From NCBI RefSeq assembly GCF_022376445.1, contig NW_025955181.1:1-63410 (forward strand): 63,410 nt of DNA. The letters are read 5' to 3'. The notes beneath the pieces are model-generated. The model worked only from the letters and a program-made list of their open reading frames with translations, had not been told where the DNA came from and did no database searches. This document shows positions 56,486 through 63,410 of this stretch, in pieces. Within the stretch, counting starts at the first letter, position 1. The number at the start of each line of letters is the position of its first letter. This DNA is from Fomitopsis serialis. Lineage: Eukaryota; Basidiomycota; Agaricomycetes; Polyporales; Fomitopsidaceae. Both the position numbers and the translations under genes were made by a program.

Positions 56486-57726
56486 CGAATAATATGCAAT
56501 GTTCGAACGGATTTGGTGTCGACACTGGCTATCAGCGTCGCGAAGAGGAGGCGAGAGCCTGAGTCCGAGGTGCGAGGGATCCCGCAAGATCCGGTGGGGG
56601 GAGACAAAAGTCAATCGACTACACAGTCTTTGGGGCGAACAGATGCGCGAGCCCTTGTTATACAGCCCCTACATGTCGCTTCACGTTCCGAACACATGTC
56701 AGTTCTTTTGATCACCTCTGATCATTGTGTGAGAAGCTGCAAGGCGCTGCCGAAGACAGCGCAGTGCCTCCATAGTGCTGCGCCGGAATACCAAGCTTCG
56801 GAATGCGCCCCAAGTAGCAAGCTGCGGCACTTAGCTGACTGCAGTTCGTCTGGCGAAGGACTCCGCGATGGTGGGCAATGCTGAATGCGATGATACGCCA
56901 GTCAGGAACAGAAGCCTGACGAGACGACGGGATGTCTGAGCGCCTCCCAGTGCAAGACTGCCTACATCTGTCGCCGAGTAAGCTCTGACAATGGCACAGA
57001 CATTTCTGTTCATGGGCGCACGCACTACTGTCCACGGCAACACGGCTGTCTCCTGCAGCATGCAAGACAAAAGCCATGGGTTCGACCAAGGTTCGTCAGT
57101 CCGAGACGTATCGCTGCGCTGGACGGGCGAGTAGCATGGCCGAGGAGCTGGCAGCAACAGCGTGATCTGGGCTGTCCCATAGAGGCCCTACTGTAGGCAT
57201 TGTGTGATCGAATGGAGGTACGAACGTGCGTAGCGTTCGATATCGCCACCCCCGTAAGGCGATGTAAACCTTACCATTATCGGAGGGACGGCACGGGCGT
57301 GCGGCCAAACCACATTGTTCCGCACTACAGCAGATTGAGTATTTTGACTTTGACTGAGCCTTTCTTGAGCGGAGGCCGGACGGCTCGGAAGACATAAGTA
57401 ATTCCTGTACACGGACCGGGCTCCCAAGCCCAACCATTCTGCCGAACGCTATTGGCCGATTGGCAGCGTCTGCTGGCACGGAGCATACACTGCCGCTGGA
57501 ATTTCGAAGTAATTGTGAGAGTGCAATTCGCCCAGGCGTCGAGACGGTGAAGACGACAGTTCGCGCGATGTTCTGAGTCAGACTTGGTTATGGGGAAAGC
57601 TACCTCCGGATCGGGATCTCCCGACGAATATATATATTGGGTAAGAGACCAACTGAGATCTTATCAGATACGCTCCCCCCATCCTCTCCTGCTCGCTCAA
57701 TTTCTGTTCCCCGCCTGGTCGACGCC
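56486..57726. other. Divergent intergenic region
   Basis: 1.2 kb between the DUF6535 gene and the BolA gene. No gene recognised; several overlapping frames on both strands lack motifs. Confidence 0.4.
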
Positions 57727-58165
57727 ATGCCCATCTCAAGAGACAACCTCGAGAGCGCGATCCGCGGCGCTCTGCCCATCATCCACCTCGACATCATCGA
57801 CCAGTCGAACGGGTGCGGGGAGAACTACGCGGTGTTCGTCGTGAGCCCGGTGAGTTCGCTCCTGTTGCACGCAGAAGGCGGATCGTCTGAGACGAGTTTG
57901 TCAGGCCTTCGAGGGCAAGAACACGTTGGCGAGGCATAGATTCAGTAAGCACCGTTTACGTAGGCCGCCGCCTGGCTGATCGGGTGCAATTTAGTAAATG
58001 AAGTCCTCAAGGATCAGATCGCCCAGATGCACGCCTTCTCTCAGGTTAGTGCGCCCTGCAGGTCCAGCCATACGCACCTGTTGGATTTGTATGCTCACAT
58101 GCTCACGGTCGTAGAAAACGCTGACTCCGAAGCAATACGAAGTGCAGCAGAGCAAGGAGGCATGA
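57727..58165 (+). CDS. BolA-family protein
   Basis: Four exons join in phase to about 86 residues. Start MPISRDNLESAIRGALP, then IDQSNGCGENYAVFVVSP (the residues around the Cys are a BolA glutathione or Fe-S site region). The next exon is AFEGKNTLARHRF, then NEVLKDQIAQMHAFSQ and KTLTPKQYEVQQSKEA. The R-H-R...N...L...I...HA-x-S-x-K-T pattern is the BolA core. BolA proteins partner with monothiol glutaredoxins in iron-sulfur trafficking; the short form resembles the cytosolic Fra2/BOLA2 type. An in-frame upstream extension is open but lacks family similarity. Confidence 0.88.
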
Positions 58166-58526
58166 TACCTGCCACAGACGACCCGTGAGCAACGTCTCTT
58201 GTCCGCCTTCATACCACCCCTCACGCGACTGAAGCAGCAATAGGGGTTGATGCCAATATTTAAGGTGCTCGCCGTTGCAGCATCGTGTGCTCTTGATCTT
58301 CATTGTACGAGTGAAGCGGTGTATCATTACAGTAGAGTACTTTTAGCAACCATGGATGCACATACCAATACAACAACAGCCACGACAGATAGACGTCAGA
58401 AGGATCCTAGCCCAAATCGACCATACGAACAACGGAGATCATGCGAAGTGTATGCCAGCTTCGTGGAATGCCGATAGCAGTCTGGGTGGAAGCGTCAGCG
58501 AGACCCGTCAAAGACGTAATGGACAC
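58166..58526. other. Convergent intergenic region
   Basis: 361 bp between the BolA and DIM1 3' ends. Nothing recognised. Confidence 0.4.
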
Positions 58527-59663
<1,137 letters not shown>

Positions 59664-61978
59664 GGCAATGTATGTGTCGGGGTATAGACGACAACAGAGC
59701 GAGGGGATTGAGATGATCGACTGGACCAAGACTGGAGCAAAATGCTGAGCGCTCAATTGCCATATATCGGGCCGGGATCTCGGGCACCTCTGCATTTGAA
59801 GACTTCCCCTCAGTCCGAGGGCAGAATAACTACCCTCTTCGAAGTGTGAGTGCAGCTTAATGCATCTTAGTGACATACTACACTACTTGAAATGGTTATA
59901 GGAACCTCGACTCATGGGGAGTGAATATTTTCGTGACGAGGGTGCAAATAGGCGCTGATACACCCCAGTCGGCCAGCCTCAATCGAGTTATATATATCGC
60001 TGCAGGTCGTTTACAAGCCCATATAATTCTTGTATAGCTGCTAGAAATACAATGACTAATATTAGACAGTTGTCAGAGCGAAGGATGGGAGCAAGGCGAT
60101 GGAAGACGATGGACAATGTCCGGAAGTGAGGATGCTTAGGTAATACTTACCAAATCTGGGTGTTATCCTCCAAAGTCACTGCTCCTGCTCCCAGTTTTGG
60201 CTGTAGGGGCCTATAATTGTGTATACATAGGAATGAGCTGTACAGGTATACGACCGTTCTATAAGCGTGGCCATAGAACGGGGAGCAGCTAGTTGAGGTC
60301 GGTCTCAGTGACCTAGGGTGGCTGAGATCCTGGCCCGATGGGTCATTGAATCATTGTGCGATTGAGCGCTTGTGCAATGACCCTCCTTTACCCAGACCTT
60401 CGACGACTACTCAGCTTGGCCATGGCCATCTCTCAATGAAAGCCGTCTGCCTGTTCAATACATCTATGCTACCTTGAGACGAATGGATGGCCTACTGCAC
60501 GGCGACCTTATGAAGGCTGTGGGAATCCATGCGGTCGACGTTGATCTCCTTCTGTAACGACACGCCCAATGACAGTACTGTATACGTGTTCGTCCAGGTT
60601 CGTCTCCGCCTCTACGTGCAATAGTTTGTACTTCTATGAACCGCTGATCGTCCCGCATGACTACCAGCGAAGCGAACCATCCACAATTCGTGCGCAGTTC
60701 ACGCGTCTCCATTGTCGATGATTAGCCCGTCGGTACCCGGGAGAAGTTCGCTCAGTGTGGAGAGGCAGCTTCGCGTGTCTCGCGGGGAGACGATGCACGG
60801 CGTACGTCCGGGAACGCACCCTTTTATTGCGCCGTTGCTGCGTGTGCGGTATGCGAGAGCTGTTTATAGCTCTCCCGGAGATCGGTTCTAGCGGCGGAGG
60901 ACCGCATGCTCGAAACCCGAGGTCATGACGCGCATGCGCTCGGAAGTAGGGAGTTGCGTTCTCATCTGTTCTCATACGCAATGCGGGGTTGTGCAATTAA
61001 CCCAGCTCCGCTAAGTACTTATGGATGCTTCCCTTCGTGATTCCTCCGGCCCATCTGCTGCGTGGATGCTAATCTCACCTTGTTCTCGTAACAGCTGCCA
61101 GCATGTGTCACACATTGCGGACGCCCATGCGGAAGCAGTCGCTCGAAACCTCGGAAGGACTACATAGGGTCTGTATAGCGCTACGTCCGCATCAAGTTGC
61201 GTACATAGGTGCGCGTATACGCTCAAGTAGTGGCACTGGATAGCCCGTAGACGACGTTGCGACTCTACACAGTTTTGTGATACTTGTACATGTTTGCACA
61301 ATACGACTTTGCGGTGGCACCGTGGCAGCAACGCGGGCAAATGACGACTTCTCGATCCGAACACGATCATCCCTCGAACCCACTCCACCGCGCTAGCCTC
61401 GTCGCGATAACCGTGACAGCGGGTTCTCATCCAATATCATTGGTGAGCGCTATAATCCACGAGTGATCATATCGCGAGTTCTGAGTCTAACGCACGCTTC
61501 GCCTTCGCAAGCTCCCCGTATTGCATTGTTCACTATCGTATGCACGGCGGCGGCACCACATGTACATAAGTATACTCACGACGCGTGCGGCGGACTTCCG
61601 ACAAGCACTGACATCGAGCGAATTCCCGCGTGGCCAACGCAGGCTCATCGCTTTCGGCAGTGCTCACAGCCTAAGTGCACGCGAGGATGGCGCGTTGGCT
61701 GGCCAACGCGAAGTCGAGGATCGCGTCTTGCGAGGGCGACTGCGGCGAAGCAGCAGCGATGATGGCGGCGTGACCCCCGAATCAGGTGATGGTGACGGGA
61801 CGCGGGCACTGCCCATGACGTGACCCCGCAGTCGAACGCACCCCAGATTCAAGCGAACGCTCCCCGTTCCACCAGCCCCACCGCCTGAACCACTCCTTAA
61901 AGCCATGCGCCCTATTATCTCTCGCCTTCACACTCGACCACCACCATCTCCATCTCACCGCGCTCACCACTCACCGCC
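59664..61978. other. 2.3-kb intergenic region
   Basis: No gene recognised. A minus-strand frame at 61011-61430 has several Cys and His residues (LPRCHRKVVLCKH and AMCDTCWQLL) but no complete zinc-finger pattern and no splice partner. Confidence 0.4.
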
Positions 61979-63244
61979 ATGATTGCGACTGCAACTGCCC
62001 CGAGCATCGTCACCTCCGAGGTCCCAGTGGTCAACGGCGACATCCTGCGCGCTACCGGCTCCCCTGCCGAGTCTCTGACTGCGGACGACGTCGACATCGC
62101 ACCGCCTAAGACAGCTGCTACCCGGCGACCTTCCATTGCAGAGGCCGTCGGGATCGACCTTGAGGCTGTAGGCAGATGTGAGTCGGTCTCATTCTTCGAT
62201 AGTATCAGGACGCTAACCGCGCTACGCAGCGGAGGCCCGGAAGATCATGTCCGAAGAGCACCGGGTGCTCGGTTTCCGCCCGCCCCACGGCTCGCTCGCT
62301 GCAGAGGTGCAGGCTGCGGCCGCGAAGCACCCCGAGGGAAAGCCGGGCAAGCAGCTCCCCGACCCCGTCACGCTCAAGGAGCTCGCCCGCCAGGACGCCG
62401 AGCGCATCCTCGCCGAACGCAAGACCAACGTCGATGCGAGCTCGCCCGGCGTCAAGGTCATCCACGCGAACGGCGCGAAGGCCGTCTCACCGCCCGCCAC
62501 AGGCGGCGTGAACCTCGGCGCCATCAGTGCCACTGAGGCGCGTACGCTCATGTCGCACGAGCACAAGGCACTGGGCTTCCGTCCGCCGCCCGGCTCTCTC
62601 GCTGCTGAGGCCCAGGCGGCCGCCTCGAAGCACCCCGAGGGCGCAGGCGTCCCGACGGTCGACCCCGAACTGCTGAAGGATATTGCGCTCAAGGACGCTG
62701 AGCGCATCAAGGCCGATCGCGAGGTGAATCTAGTGGGTGAGATCAACGTCAGCACCATGGCGAGGCTGGGGCAGAGCATCTCGCCAACGCAACGAAGGAG
62801 CTCTCGGACACACCCCGCCGCCCGATTCGCTCGCAGGCGAGGCGCAGCGCGCAGCGGAGGCATACCCTGAAGGCGGCAGCTTCCCCGTGATGGATGGCGA
62901 CGTGCAGCGCATAGAGGACGTCGGTCGCCGGGAAGGCGAGAAGCTCAAGGAGCAGGAGGCCGCGGAGCAGCCGACGGTGGATGGGTGAGTCGCTGTCATC
63001 GTCTTATGGGAAGGTTGAAAGGTACGAACGGTGCAGTGAACAGACACACCGCGTGAATGGGCTCGTGGGCGACGTCGCGTCCATCCAACTGAGCGACTTC
63101 CACAGGCCGTCGACGGGCGGCGGCCTGGCAAGCCCCGAAAACTTGTCGATGAAGCACGGACTCGGCGCCGTGCTGCGCTCGTCGGTAATGCGCCGCATCT
63201 CGACGGGCGATTCCGTCGAAATCATCGGAGACGTCATTGGCTGA
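61979..63244 (+). CDS. SMP-repeat (LEA-like) protein with three repeats
   Basis: Exon 1 (61979-62177) encodes MIATATAPSIVTSEVPVV and a Thr/Ala-rich N-terminus. A 52-bp intron leads to two SMP repeats (EEHRVLGFRPPHGSLAAEVQ and HEHKALGFRPPPGSLAAEAQ, each followed by KHPEG). A third, shorter repeat (GALGHTPPPDSLAGEAQ) is in a different frame and joins if a 62-bp GTGAGA...ACGAAG intron is spliced. A last intron leads to EQTHRVNGLVGDVASIQL and a tail ending EIIGDVIG at TGA 63242. Hydrophilic, Ala- and charge-rich, as LEA-type proteins are. Paralogue of the gene at 42880-44142. A stress or desiccation role is inferred from the domain name only. Confidence 0.83.
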
Positions 63245-63410
63245 AAGGCCGTGACAGGATATCCCCCCGTAACTTATCAAACCCAACGTCCCCTCACAGC
63301 GCAAGTGTACGATTGTGATGAGTATTTTATGTCGCTGTCGTGCTATAATCGTCTGTCCGTCCAATGTATCGTCATAGCTCTGTCGAGATACAGCAATACC
63401 CCGCTAGTCG

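Overview
This is a nuclear window from a filamentous basidiomycete, very probably an Agaricomycete. The signs are compact genes cut by many GT-AG introns of about 45-70 bp, GC-rich exons, a fungal lipopeptide mating-pheromone precursor, a DUF6535 protein, an F-box protein and SMP-repeat (LEA-like) proteins. Almost all genes were rebuilt by joining exons in phase, so each coordinate pair is the span from start codon to stop codon with introns inside. I recognised no rRNA, tRNA or CRISPR array.

Layout. 0-7.3 kb: a CsbD/Hmp1-like stress or DNA-structure protein, then a sparse region holding a CVVA-ending pheromone precursor (3651-3776). Two paralogous small secreted peptides (2365-2573 and 6209-6464) flank it, and two related exons of unknown function lie on the minus strand (5194-5436 and 7010-7272). 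No STE3 receptor is inside the window. 7.5-19 kb: a tandem dihydroneopterin-aldolase protein, a long TPS3/TSL1-type trehalose synthase subunit with a 1.34-kb first intron, a possible small gene, DML1/misato and an F-box gene. 19.7-38.1 kb: ARMT1/DUF89 with four micro-exons, a secreted M28 peptidase, an unknown polytopic membrane protein, a polyamine-oxidase-like flavoenzyme, a FluG-like amidohydrolase, a SET-domain methyltransferase, an aspartic protease and an ICMT (Ste14-like) methyltransferase. The last is the type of enzyme that finishes CAAX pheromones.

39.9-63.4 kb: eIF2D, an SMP-repeat gene, a small gene split by a 4.75-kb terminal-inverted-repeat element, a 296-bp TA-flanked MITE, a BBC1-like protein, a DUF6535 protein, a BolA protein, the 18S rRNA dimethylase DIM1 and a second SMP-repeat gene.

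Most genes are housekeeping or general metabolism with no operon logic. The one functional theme is peptide signalling: the pheromone, the two leader-sharing secreted peptides beside it, and a prenyl-cysteine methyltransferase about 34 kb away. Two genes (DML1 and the DUF6535 gene) each need a single missing base to stay in frame, which may reflect consensus errors rather than biology.
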